A DNA stretch of 12,091 nt from an uncultured Bacteroidota bacterium (GTDB lineage: Bacteria > Bacteroidota > Bacteroidia > Bacteroidales > 4484-276). The notes beneath the pieces are model-generated. The model made no database searches. It saw only the letters and a list, made by a program, of their open reading frames with translations, and was not told the origin of the DNA. The DNA is taken from assembly GCA_903930725.1 (NCBI GenBank), contig CAIYZW010000617.1, forward strand, positions 1 through 12,091. The letters are read 5' to 3'. The position numbers and the translations under genes were made by a program. The number at the start of each line of letters is the position of its first letter. The first letter of the stretch is position 1. Shown one piece after another: positions 1 through 8,570 of this stretch.

Positions 1-3000
1 CGTGTAAATTCCTTTTAAGATTTCAGGAATAAGTATGTCGCCATTTGTACCTACAACGGTGTTGTAAATGTAATTTACATTTCCATTCTGGTTTGTTAAT
101 TTCACATTTGCCCCGGCCGAAATTCCTGAAACACCTGTGTTGGTGTTTACAATCAGGTTGAGGTCAAGGCGCATATCTTTTTCAAGGATATTCGAAACCG
201 AAAGATCCGACTTCACGCCATTGGTGTATTCGGCTTCGGCAGCAAATTCGTAAAGGCCGTAAGTTAGCCCCGACCAGGTGTTGTCAACAAACGAAGTATC
301 GGTAACCGGAACAGTGTTTAATTGTTCCCAAACTTCGACATTAGCCGATTTACGATAAACGTTGTAATTTGTAAATCCTCTTGAACCTTCCTGTGGGATG
401 GTTGGGAAAATTACTTCTGGTTGGCCGGCATCAAAATGGGCTACCTGCTGGCACATCGAAAGTTCTTTACCTTCCGGGATTTCGACGACAAAAGTAGTTG
501 AAGTATTTTCGTTAAAAGCTGTTGCTTCGCCGGTCATCAATCCTGATGCACGAACAAAAATGTTGGCAAAAAGTGGTGGTGAGGTTGCAGTTTCCAAAGG
601 ATAATATGCACCTAATCCATTGCTCCACTGCGTGCGTGTCTGGAAAACGTAAGGTTCGCCTTCGCCATCATCGTAAGGAATTACAGATGTATTATCATAA
701 CCCGAAATACCAACAAAGAAGCCATTGGGTGCGTGAACCACCTGTGTAAGCTTACAGCTATTCCAACCGGCATTATTCCTTATATTTTCCTGAATGAGGA
801 GCACGTTGTTTGCATCGGGTGTTCCGTCTTCGGTTAATCCCAAAATGGTAATCTTCACATTATTACAAAGCTGGTAGCCTTCAAACTGGTACATGTACCA
901 ATAAACATTCTGCACGTTTGCATTTGCCTGCCACGACGAACCTACAATAACATTTGGATCGCCGGTGGTAATGAGCACTCCCCAGACTTCGCCATCATCA
1001 TAGCGAAATTCCATCGGGTATGGCTGACCGGCAGCGTACCAGCTAACCAGCGCATCATCTCCGCTTTCGACTGCATTAACCAAGTGTGGTGAAGGAGCAT
1101 TCTCCAAAAGGGTAATCTGGGGCACAGCATAAGGTATGCCGGGTACAGCGATCGTACTTTGATATTTCTGATAGCCATCAAGCGTAGCTTCGATTTCATA
1201 ATTTGTAAATCCCCAAACCGAAATAAATACGTAATCCCCGTCAGTATTGGTTGTGGTTTGATAATTATCAAGTCCGGTAAGTTTAACAACTGCGCCATCG
1301 GCCGGACCCTGTGTATCGCTTAATTTTACATTTCCCAAAAGGGTAATCATAGGTCTTGGCATGAGCAATGCATTTCCAAGATCGAGGCTACCACCTGCAG
1401 GAAGCACTACATTTTGATAAACCACATCATTGTAAGCGTATTTTGAAACGGTTACAGTAAGATTATTGCCTGCCATCAAATACGGAGCACTGTAATAGCC
1501 TTCGGCGTTTGTAAAGATTTCGGCATTAACCTCCGGAAAATCAGGGTTGGAGATAACCACTTTGGCCCCTTCGACAGGCGTGTTGCCGGACTGGTATAAA
1601 ACCCTTCCGCTAAGATTACCAAGACCATTTCCTGTTTCGAACATGAGGCTGGTAACCGGGAAATTATAAATACTCGAAAAATGAGTCAAATCATTAGGGT
1701 CAATGGTGGTGTACCAGTTATCGAAGCCATTACGCAGCGGGCCATACTCAACTTCCTGGTATGCAAAATATGATTGGTCGTTGATGTACTGGCTACCGCC
1801 TTCGTAATAATAAACCATCACCGCCAGGTTGCCCGAGCCGGCATAAATCATTGGATTGGTAAGGTTGATATTTACCTTGTCCTGTCCTTCCGGAAAGTCA
1901 ACTTTTCCTTCAAATACCAGGGTCATTTCCGCCGCAGGAATTGCACCAAGGTCAAAACTCTCTTTATCCGTCTGTACCATCCATACTTTTACTTTGCGTT
2001 GCGGGATGTAATTGGCAAAACTCGTGTAGTAGGAAAGCCGGGTAATGATACCACCGGTATTCAGTTCATTGGTGTAATACAAACATTCGCTTAAACTTCC
2101 ACCTCTCCAATCACTAAAATCAATTGGGTACAGCGTATAAAACGGCGTTGTTTGTGTTAGCGGATAAGTTCCGATATTTTTAACCACCACCGAATTATCA
2201 ATTACTTCGACAGTTAACGGATCGGAGATATTATTGGCTAAATCCATGTCCTCACCATAAACAACTTTAGCATACAAGCCGTACAATCCGATAGCCGGAA
2301 TGGTCACCGGAATATTCAGTGAAGTAGTTTGTGCGGGAGCAAGTGCAGTTCCGGCTATGGTGCCATAAACGGTTTCGATGCCATTAACAAAAGTACATGC
2401 CTGAATGGAATAATCTCCGGCAGACACAGCAACGCGGCCATAATTTCCGATGCTTGCCTGGAAATTATTAGCGGTGTTTTGATAAATAATCTCAGGACCG
2501 GTAAATTCCAGGGCAATCAAATCTTTATCAAAACCAACAACAACAGCACCAAGAATATCGTCAATAACTCCGGGCCAGCACCACAACGAGTTAAACTGGA
2601 ATGCCATGTAAAATTGCTGTCCATCCATGAGGCCATAATCGCTCAGGTCGTACATTTTTTCGGTGTAGCTCATTTCCGGATCGGAGATCACATCAATCGG
2701 TTCAAAGCTCGAAACATCGTCACTCGAAGTCGAGAGGCAAACGCGCCACAATTGTCCGCTCTGGTTTGCCAGACGTTTGATATAGAATTTAAAAACATCA
2801 CCATCCTGCCATTTCATTTTAGGTGTGATGAGCCAGTCGTCGTAACTTGTTTGTCCGGGATTTCCGGCATAAACATCAAGCGAAGCGCAACCAATACCTG
2901 TACGTGGCGCTGTTTGGCCTGTTGGTGCAAAGCCTGTATTTCTTACCCAGCCTTTCGAATCGTTGTTTACATCAACAACTTTCCATCCGAGCGGAGGAAA

Positions 3001-6000
3001 GAGTTCGCCTTCGAAGCCTTCTCTCAAAACGCCGTAGCGCAATGCGCGTCCCGAAAGTTGTACCGTCTTGTTTCCGGGAACGCCCGGGTCAATCTGGAAT
3101 GTTAAAAAGCCTTCTTCCAAACCTGGATCAACAGGAAGGAATTGTACCTGGAACACGTGTTTTTCGCCTATGGCAAGAGTTACAGGATAACTGGCATCGA
3201 GCATGGTAAAATTCGGGTTTGTGATTTCAGCCCCGTTTATCACGAGGGTACCGCCGCCGGCATTCATTACCTCAACGTTTCTTATTTCGGCAACTGTTGC
3301 TTCAACCTCACCAAAATATATCGAAGCTGGTGAAACCTTAATTTCAGGATTTGTTGGAACATCACCCAGCCAAAACTTGGTATTAGCCCTTACGCCGACA
3401 ACATTACCAACGGGTAAATTATTCGGGTCGTAAGGAGTGCCATCATTCCAGGCACCCCGGCAGAGGGTTTCGGGAAGCAGGTTTGGTGTGCTGTAAAACT
3501 GATCGGATGTGGCTGTGTAGCCAGGCATCTTTTCGATGATTGTTACCAGGAGGTTATCAACATTGTTATAATAAAAAGGATCAATATCAATCGTCGAAAA
3601 AGTTTCACCAGCTGCAAGGACGTAAGGACCATCATAAACTTTTGTAAATGTTGATAATGGTTCCGTTGTTGTTAAATCGGTTAAGGAAGAATGTTTAAGC
3701 CAGATTTCGATGTTGAATGTCAGGTTTGATGAAGTTCCTCCGTATTGATAGCCAATGCGGAAAATCCTTTTATTGGCAATGTTCATTTCCGACTGCAGAT
3801 AAATGGTTTGGGTAAAAGAGTATCCCCACCAGGGTGATATCGGCACATTCATGCTTAAATCGGTACCAGTTCCAACGCCAATTTCTGTTTGTCCGGTTGG
3901 TTGTACGCTAACATTAAATATCTCAGTCTGGTTGTTTGCAGCATTTTGGTCGCCAGGAAGGTTAACAACGCCGTAAAGGAAAGCTGGTCCATCGGCCAGC
4001 GGGGTCCATGAAACCACAAATGATTTTGTTTCTCCGACAGCGATATTTGTTCCGGTGGCTGTGCCAATCAAAGTATTGTTATCATCAAATAATGAAACGG
4101 TGTAACCTGATCCGGCTTCGGCATTTGCCCCGGCATTGATAACTTTAATGGTGTATTCGCCAATTGAGCCAACCATGAGGTTCGATGGGCCATCCACGGT
4201 TAATCCGGCAAGGTCGTGCGCTTTTGGAATCAGACAGCTTGTTGCTGCTGCCCATCCGGGATAAGCGCCAGACTCATTTGATGTAAAGTGGAAAGTAAGC
4301 GCGCCCGACAGATTTGAAGGTGAAGCTAAAGTTCCTGTAGGAAGGGTAGCCCCGGTAAAATCTCCAATTAGCGGAGCAGTAACCTCGGCACCATCATAAA
4401 TTTTCAGGAAATCTGCACCAGCTTCGAGGTTGAATGAGGTAAAATTTAACTTCATTTTTGCACCTGCTGTTGCCGGAGTAAGCGTCAAGGTCAGATCTTC
4501 GTTGTTCTGATAATAACCATCCTGGCCACCTGTATCAAAGAAACTACCATCGCAGGCTGTGAGCGTGCCGTTTTGCATGAGCATAACATTGCCCTGGTTT
4601 ACCACAGTTTTGGTTTTACTGTTGTTGTCGGGATTTGCATCACCTGTCAGATTAACGGTGGCAACAATTTCGTGGCTCTGTACTGCCGATAAATTTGCCG
4701 TTTGAGCAAAAACATAATCAAAAGTGGCGTCAGCGGCCAAAGGACCAGCAATAACGCCATTCACGGAAGCTCCACCATTTAATGAATAACTTACGGGAAT
4801 GTTCGATTGATCAGCGGTTCCTACATTCTTAACCCTGACGGTTACAGTTTCGGTGCTGGTAAGATTTGGTCCGGTTACCGGCGTTAAAATGGCCTGTAAC
4901 GAAAGGTCGTTTGGGCTGGCCGCATCGGCCTCTTTGTACATAACATCGTCGAAATAGTATCTTGGAATTGCCGTACCCGAGGCACCGGCATAAAAATCAA
5001 TACCACCAAGTTGTTTTGTTCCCGGTGCCGAAGAATTGGATAAGGCGCTCAAAGGCCATGAATTAACCTGACTGCCATTGATTGACAGCGTAATCAGATC
5101 GTTATCAATATCAATAATGTGTTTTACGAGGAACCAGGAGCCCTGAGGATAATTAAAAACAATGGCTGGTTGTGCCATCGTAGTAAATTCACCGGTTCCA
5201 TCCTGCAGGAAATAAATTTCGAATGCAAACTCAACCCCGGCAGTCTGGAAGTGTTGCATGTTGTAATAGCCGCAAAATCCGGGTTCGATGTACATTTTCC
5301 AGGACAATTCATAGTTTCCGGTGGTTTTATCACCTAAAAGCAGAAGCAGGTCGGTTGAGCTTTCGATTTTCGCTGAATTGACTCCGCTGTTCGCAAAATC
5401 AGTGCTAATGCTGCCGTCTTCACTACTACATGGCAAACCGCTCCATGTTGACCAGTTAATCTGATCCTGACAGGCAACCTGGCCACCGGCTGTAAACGAT
5501 TCAAAATCGGTAGCATAAACCGGAGGCAGGATTTCTTTAAAAGTAACATCGTCAAAATAATACCTTGGAACTTCAGTGCCGGTGTAGCCTGCATAAAAAT
5601 CGATACCACCAAGTTGTTTTGTCCCTGTGGTGGAGTACGAAATGTAGCTCAATGGCCACGAATGAATAACGACATCATCAATAGTCAGCGAAATCAGGTC
5701 GTTATCAATATCAATCAAATGCTTTACCTGGAACCAGGAAGCTTTTGGATAATCAAAAACAATTGCCGGAGCGCCACCTGTAGTAAATTCGCCGGTGCCA
5801 TTTTGTAAAAAATAGATTTCAAAAGCAAATTCCACACCCGGTGTTTGAAAGTGTTGCATGTTGTAATATCCGGCTTTGTCGCTTTCGACGTACATCCACC
5901 ACGACAATTCGTAATTACCGGTGGTTCTGTCGCCCAACAAAAGAAGCATGTCGTTCGAGTTTTCGACTTTTGCAGCATTGGCTCCGCTTTTTGCAAAGTC

Positions 6001-6228
6001 GGTGCTGATAAAAGCATCTTCGCCTGTGCAGGGAGCTGCACTCCAGGTTGACCAGTTCACCGGGTCCTGACAAGCAACCTGCCCTCCGGCGGTAAACGAT
6101 TCGAAGTCGGTCGAATAAACCACCGATCTGCTATCCGGAACAGGTTTTTGCGAGGCAAACAACGCGTTGCCAGCAAAAAAAGCTACCAGAATAATAAAGC
6201 TTTTAACAAATTGTACGTAATGATTCAT
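1..6228 (-). CDS. Giant secreted multidomain adhesin-like protein (3' end outside window)
   Basis: The frame stays open for all 2076 codons from the ATG at 6228 to the window edge, so the C terminus is missing. Residues 1-25 are a signal peptide (hydrophobic core, ALFA|SQK cleavage). Domains by eye: two tandem LamG/lectin-like units (37-232, 237-433); CARDB-like (438-540); CUB-like (about 557-665, bounded by C559 and C665, with a FLKIYDG motif); CARDB-like (670-777); beta-sandwich with GYSFTQTIY (about 800-916); ASPM/HYDIN-like (957-1060); cleaved-adhesin/choice-of-anchor J-like (1066-1240, with DDWLITP); CARDB-like (1240-1356); a second GYSFTQ-type sandwich (1357-1520); two carboxypeptidase-regulatory-like domains (1537-1616, 1627-1705); a domain with two YDDGE motifs (1706-1940); FN3-like (1941-2012); start of a third carboxypeptidase-regulatory-like domain (2017 on). 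No catalytic domain is visible. Such mosaics in Bacteroidota are usually exported by Sec then T9SS and act at the cell surface; a C-terminal sorting domain beyond the edge is expected but unseen. Adhesion or glycan binding is inferred. Confidence 0.9.
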   Translation of the reverse strand, partial: MNHYVQFVKSFIILVAFFAGNALFASQKPVPDSRSVVYSTDFESFTAGGQVACQDPVNWSTWSAAPCTGEDAFISTDFAKSGANAAKVENSNDMLLLLGDRTTGNYELSWWMYVESDKAGYYNMQHFQTPGVEFAFEIYFLQNGTGEFTTGGAPAIVFDYPKASWFQVKHLIDIDNDLISLTIDDVVIHSWPLSYISYSTTGTKQLGGIDFYAGYTGTEVPRYYFDDVTFKEILPPVYATDFESFTAGGQVACQDQINWSTWSGLPCSSEDGSISTDFANSGVNSAKIESSTDLLLLLGDKTTGNYELSWKMYIEPGFCGYYNMQHFQTAGVEFAFEIYFLQDGTGEFTTMAQPAIVFNYPQGSWFLVKHIIDIDNDLITLSINGSQVNSWPLSALSNSSAPGTKQLGGIDFYAGASGTAIPRYYFDDVMYKEADAASPNDLSLQAILTPVTGPNLTSTETVTVRVKNVGTADQSNIPVSYSLNGGASVNGVIAGPLAADATFDYVFAQTANLSAVQSHEIVATVNLTGDANPDNNSKTKTVVNQGNVMLMQNGTLTACDGSFFDTGGQDGYYQNNEDLTLTLTPATAGAKMKLNFTSFNLEAGADFLKIYDGAEVTAPLIGDFTGATLPTGTLASPSNLSGALTFHFTSNESGAYPGWAAATSCLIPKAHDLAGLTVDGPSNLMVGSIGEYTIKVINAGANAEAGSGYTVSLFDDNNTLIGTATGTNIAVGETKSFVVSWTPLADGPAFLYGVVNLPGDQNAANNQTEIFNVSVQPTGQTEIGVGTGTDLSMNVPISPWWGYSFTQTIYLQSEMNIANKRIFRIGYQYGGTSSNLTFNIEIWLKHSSLTDLTTTEPLSTFTKVYDGPYVLAAGETFSTIDIDPFYYNNVDNLLVTIIEKMPGYTATSDQFYSTPNLLPETLCRGAWNDGTPYDPNNLPVGNVVGVRANTKFWLGDVPTNPEIKVSPASIYFGEVEATVAEIRNVEVMNAGGGTLVINGAEITNPNFTMLDASYPVTLAIGEKHVFQVQFLPVDPGLEEGFLTFQIDPGVPGNKTVQLSGRALRYGVLREGFEGELFPPLGWKVVDVNNDSKGWVRNTGFAPTGQTAPRTGIGCASLDVYAGNPGQTSYDDWLITPKMKWQDGDVFKFYIKRLANQSGQLWRVCLSTSSDDVSSFEPIDVISDPEMSYTEKMYDLSDYGLMDGQQFYMAFQFNSLWCWPGVIDDILGAVVVGFDKDLIALEFTGPEIIYQNTANNFQASIGNYGRVAVSAGDYSIQACTFVNGIETVYGTIAGTALAPAQTTSLNIPVTIPAIGLYGLYAKVVYGEDMDLANNISDPLTVEVIDNSVVVKNIGTYPLTQTTPFYTLYPIDFSDWRGGSLSECLYYTNELNTGGIITRLSYYTSFANYIPQRKVKVWMVQTDKESFDLGAIPAAEMTLVFEGKVDFPEGQDKVNINLTNPMIYAGSGNLAVMVYYYEGGSQYINDQSYFAYQEVEYGPLRNGFDNWYTTIDPNDLTHFSSIYNFPVTSLMFETGNGLGNLSGRVLYQSGNTPVEGAKVVISNPDFPEVNAEIFTNAEGYYSAPYLMAGNNLTVTVSKYAYNDVVYQNVVLPAGGSLDLGNALLMPRPMITLLGNVKLSDTQGPADGAVVKLTGLDNYQTTTNTDGDYVFISVWGFTNYEIEATLDGYQKYQSTIAVPGIPYAVPQITLLENAPSPHLVNAVESGDDALVSWYAAGQPYPMEFRYDDGEVWGVLITTGDPNVIVGSSWQANANVQNVYWYMYQFEGYQLCNNVKITILGLTEDGTPDANNVLLIQENIRNNAGWNSCKLTQVVHAPNGFFVGISGYDNTSVIPYDDGEGEPYVFQTRTQWSNGLGAYYPLETATSPPLFANIFVRASGLMTGEATAFNENTSTTFVVEIPEGKELSMCQQVAHFDAGQPEVIFPTIPQEGSRGFTNYNVYRKSANVEVWEQLNTVPVTDTSFVDNTWSGLTYGLYEFAAEAEYTNGVKSDLSVSNILEKDMRLDLNLIVNTNTGVSGISAGANVKLTNQNGNVNYIYNTVVGTNGDILIPEILKGIYT
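4921..6120 (-). repeat. Tandem duplication of a 600-bp LamG-like domain unit
   Basis: Two units, 5521-6120 and 4921-5520, encode residues 37-236 and 237-436 of the giant secreted protein. Both begin with nearly the same segment (TDFESFTAGGQVACQD) and the start-to-start period is exactly 200 codons. The units share GNYELSW, GYYNMQHFQT, GVEFAFEIYFLQ, TKQLGGIDFYAG and PRYYFDDV. Aligned by eye they are roughly 70% identical in protein, with a single-codon insertion in the second unit (SSAPGTK versus STTGTK). Both carry the paired cysteines near the start of the unit; the second has an extra cysteine (GFCGYY). This is an in-frame intragenic domain duplication, not a mobile element. Confidence 0.9.
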
Positions 6229-6324
6229 GTGATTATAATTTAAATGATAAATAATTTTCCGGAAACTAAACTACCCTGCTGGTAACTCGAACAAACATCC
6301 GAATCAATGTAAATAAATATCCGA

Positions 6325-6354
6325 CAAAGGTATTTTGCAGCATTCATTAATAAA
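6325..6354 (-). promoter_or_regulatory. Candidate Bacteroidota promoter for the giant secreted protein
   Basis: On the minus strand, positions 6332-6325 read TACCTTTG, a perfect match to the Bacteroidota -7 consensus TAnnTTTG. Eighteen bases upstream, positions 6354-6351 read TTTA, one base off the -33 TTTG element. Transcription would start near 6319, leaving a 5' untranslated region of about 90 nt before the ATG at 6228. No Shine-Dalgarno motif precedes that ATG; the upstream bases are AT-rich, as is common in the phylum. Motif match only. Confidence 0.45.
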
Positions 6355-6376
6355 ATAAGTGGTAGGTGGTATTTTG
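6329..6376. repeat. 9-bp direct repeat GGTATTTTG overlapping the adhesin promoter
   Basis: GGTATTTTG occurs at 6329-6337 and again at 6368-6376, start points 39 bp apart. The first copy overlaps the minus-strand -7 candidate and the second lies just upstream of its -33-like element. This arrangement would suit an operator pair for a regulator, possibly the neighbouring response regulator, but a chance repeat in AT-rich DNA is also plausible. Confidence 0.25.
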
Positions 6377-6402
6377 ACCCTAATGAATTCCGTATCAACA
6401 CG

Positions 6403-6410
6403 TATTTTTG
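6403..6410 (+). promoter_or_regulatory. Alternative -7 element for the kinase/regulator operon
   Basis: The sequence TATTTTTG fits TAnnTTTG on the plus strand. A TTTG lies upstream at 6373-6376, but the 26-base spacing is longer than the usual 19-21. It is a weaker promoter candidate than the element at 6454 and would leave a leader of about 180 nt. Confidence 0.2.
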
Positions 6411-6453
6411 GGTTATTACCAGATGATGCGGTTCATTTTCGACATTTAAGCTG

Positions 6454-6461
6454 TAAGTTTG
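6454..6461 (+). promoter_or_regulatory. Candidate -7 element for the kinase/regulator operon
   Basis: TAAGTTTG is a perfect match to TAnnTTTG about 135 bp before the kinase ATG. No clear TTTG -33 element is seen at the expected distance, so the call rests on the -7 box and position alone. Confidence 0.35.
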
Positions 6462-6595
6462 TGGATTGTTAAAGGGATCTTCAGATAGATTTAATTGTCG
6501 GAAAATAGCTTTCAAAGCAGGCATTTTCTGTTAGATTTTTTATCGAAAGGTTGCTTAAATTCCGAACAGAATTAGGTTGTTTTTTGCCGCTAGTT

Positions 6596-8569
6596 ATGAA
6601 CTTCATCACACCGCAACGACTATTTTTAGCATCAATACTACTGTTGATTTTTGTTCATCTGAACAATTTTCCGGCTTTGGCTTCCGATTTGGCAGTTCAG
6701 CCTCCGGTAACCACAAACAATTTAAAACTTACCACCGACGAAACACTTCTTTTCGACAGCCTTTTCAAAGTAAGCGCTACCTTGCTCTATACAAACCCCG
6801 ACAGTGCCCGGCACATTGCACTTAGGGCATTTGGAGTAGCTACTGCCAAAGAAAACAGACGTGAAATCCGGTCGCTGAATCTCCTCGGGGCTACCTATTA
6901 CATGCAGTCGGACTACAGCAAGGCACTCGATTACTATTTCAGAGCTTTAAAACTTGCTGTTGCTGCCGAAGACACCGTAAGGATGGGTGATCTTTATAAT
7001 AATATGGGCCTGGTAAATTACAAAACCGGAAATTATAAAGATGCGCTCGAAGACTTCTTAAAAGCAGTTAAAGTTTACCTTAAAATTAACGACGTACGAA
7101 ACCACGCCAGCACCCTCAATAATATTGGCTTGTTGTATTCCGACATTAATAATTTTGATATGGCCACTTCCTATTTTAATCAGGCCTATCAGGGATTTAA
7201 AAAGAAAAACGACAGCATTGGAATTGCGGCTTCCTATAGCAATCTGGGGGCTTTGTTTGTTAAAAAAAATGTGCCCGATTCGTCATTTTATTTCTTCGAA
7301 AAAGCCATTGATATCGAAACCAGGACACAAAACACCTTTGGCTTGTCGTCGACTTACGAGGAAAGCGCTATTGCTTTTGTTCATATTGGTGATTACAAAA
7401 AAGCACTCGATTATTATCAGCAAAGCAGAGAATTGGCCAAATCAATAAATTACCCTTACCAGCAGGCCACAGCAAATTTAGGTCTTTCAAGATTATTTGT
7501 GATTACGGGGCCTGTGGATACGGCCATGCAGTACGCCTTCAAAGCCATGCAAATTGCCAACGAAATAGGCAACAATAAGCTGAAATACGAAACGCATGAA
7601 GTACTATCGAAGATTTATGAAAAAACAGGCGATTACAACAAAGCCCTCGAAAACTACCAGTTAGCCACAAAAATTAAAAATGAAGTAATCAGCCAGACCA
7701 AGCTACATCAGATTTACAATCTCGAAATACAGCAATTAAGCCAGGCAAAGGAAATACAGCAACTCGAAATACAGCGGCAGGAATTACTTTTAAGTAAAAA
7801 AAACACCATAATGATCATTATCATTTTGTCGTCGTTATTGATCATTGCCGGGGTTTATCTTTATTATCACACCTACAAACACCGCCAGCGGGCAAGCCTT
7901 CAAAAAACTATTCTCAGCCTTACCGAGAAAAAATCGCGTGCAGCTGTTGAAGCCGAAATCCAGGAACGAAAACGCATTGGACAGGAATTGCATGATGGCC
8001 TGGGGCAGATGCTCTCGGTTGCCCGGCTAAACATAAGCGTATTGCAGCAAAAACCTTCGCTTACCGAAGAAAGAAAAAAAGAGTTGCTGGATGCGACCAT
8101 GTACAGCGTGGATAAAGCTTTTTACGAATTGCGTGATATTTCGCACAACCTTGCTCCTTCGGTACTTACCGAAAAAGGTTTCCTGGGTGCTTTAAAGGAT
8201 TTGTCCGAACAAATCAACCAAAGCAATGTTATGAAGGTGCATCTCGAAACCTTTGGATTAAAAGGTTCGCTTGATAATCTGATCGAAAATACACTCTACC
8301 GGGCTGTTCAGGAGTTGATCAACAACACCATTAAGCATTCAAAAGCCACCAACATTTCAATTCAGCTTGTAAAAAGTGAAACCGAAATTACATTAATGGT
8401 CGAGGATAATGGTGTTGGCTTTAATATGAACGATACTTTAATCGAGAATGGTGGCGGGCTGAGTAATATCCGTTCGAGGGTTGAAAACCTCAGCGGAAGC
8501 ATTTTTATTGATGCCATGGCCAGTCGTGGTACCATCATCACAATCGTAATCCCATTAAAAAACGTTTAA
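6596..8569 (+). CDS. TPR-containing sensor histidine kinase, HisKA_3/NarL class
   Basis: This 657-aa kinase starts at ATG 6596 because the protein then opens with a clean signal sequence (residues 1-29, ALA|SD); an in-frame TTG 45 bp earlier adds only a poorly hydrophobic stretch. Residues about 89-363 form seven tetratricopeptide repeats (for example YNNMGLVNYKTGNYKDALE), preceded by a TPR-like half unit. A coiled-coil-like segment rich in Q, E and L (about 370-402) leads to one membrane helix (405-424). The cytoplasmic part has a HisKA_3 dimerisation box with the phospho-acceptor H466 (ELHDGLGQ), an N box (E573, N577), a G1 box DNGVGF (604-609) and a G2 box GGGLSNIRSR (from 619). All catalytic motifs are intact. 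The TPRs should be periplasmic and sense an unknown protein or peptide signal. The regulator gene follows after one base, so the two are surely co-transcribed and form a cognate pair. Confidence 0.92.
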   Translation: MNFITPQRLFLASILLLIFVHLNNFPALASDLAVQPPVTTNNLKLTTDETLLFDSLFKVSATLLYTNPDSARHIALRAFGVATAKENRREIRSLNLLGATYYMQSDYSKALDYYFRALKLAVAAEDTVRMGDLYNNMGLVNYKTGNYKDALEDFLKAVKVYLKINDVRNHASTLNNIGLLYSDINNFDMATSYFNQAYQGFKKKNDSIGIAASYSNLGALFVKKNVPDSSFYFFEKAIDIETRTQNTFGLSSTYEESAIAFVHIGDYKKALDYYQQSRELAKSINYPYQQATANLGLSRLFVITGPVDTAMQYAFKAMQIANEIGNNKLKYETHEVLSKIYEKTGDYNKALENYQLATKIKNEVISQTKLHQIYNLEIQQLSQAKEIQQLEIQRQELLLSKKNTIMIIIILSSLLIIAGVYLYYHTYKHRQRASLQKTILSLTEKKSRAAVEAEIQERKRIGQELHDGLGQMLSVARLNISVLQQKPSLTEERKKELLDATMYSVDKAFYELRDISHNLAPSVLTEKGFLGALKDLSEQINQSNVMKVHLETFGLKGSLDNLIENTLYRAVQELINNTIKHSKATNISIQLVKSETEITLMVEDNGVGFNMNDTLIENGGGLSNIRSRVENLSGSIFIDAMASRGTIITIVIPLKNV

Positions 8570-8570
8570 A

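Larger units (their letters stand above)
6229..6595. other. Divergent intergenic regulatory region
   Basis: This AT-rich stretch of 367 bp lies between the divergent starts of the giant secreted protein (6228, minus) and the TPR histidine kinase (6596, plus). It contains promoter-like elements on both strands and a 9-bp direct repeat, listed separately. An open stretch on the minus strand (6240-6524) has no recognisable domain and does not look coding. I saw no RNA gene, strong hairpin or riboswitch in it. Confidence 0.7.

Noticed and set aside
2329..3105. Long plus-strand open frame of 258 codons
   Set aside because: It is antisense to the secreted-protein gene, which has clear domains on the minus strand; the plus-strand translation shows no domain.
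6240..6524. 94-codon minus-strand open frame in the divergent intergenic region
   Set aside because: It has no recognisable motif, overlaps promoter-like elements on both strands and has a composition unlike the neighbouring genes.
6551..6595. Upstream in-frame TTG as the start of the histidine kinase
   Set aside because: The added 15 residues precede a clean signal peptide that begins at the ATG at 6596; nothing near the TTG supports its use.
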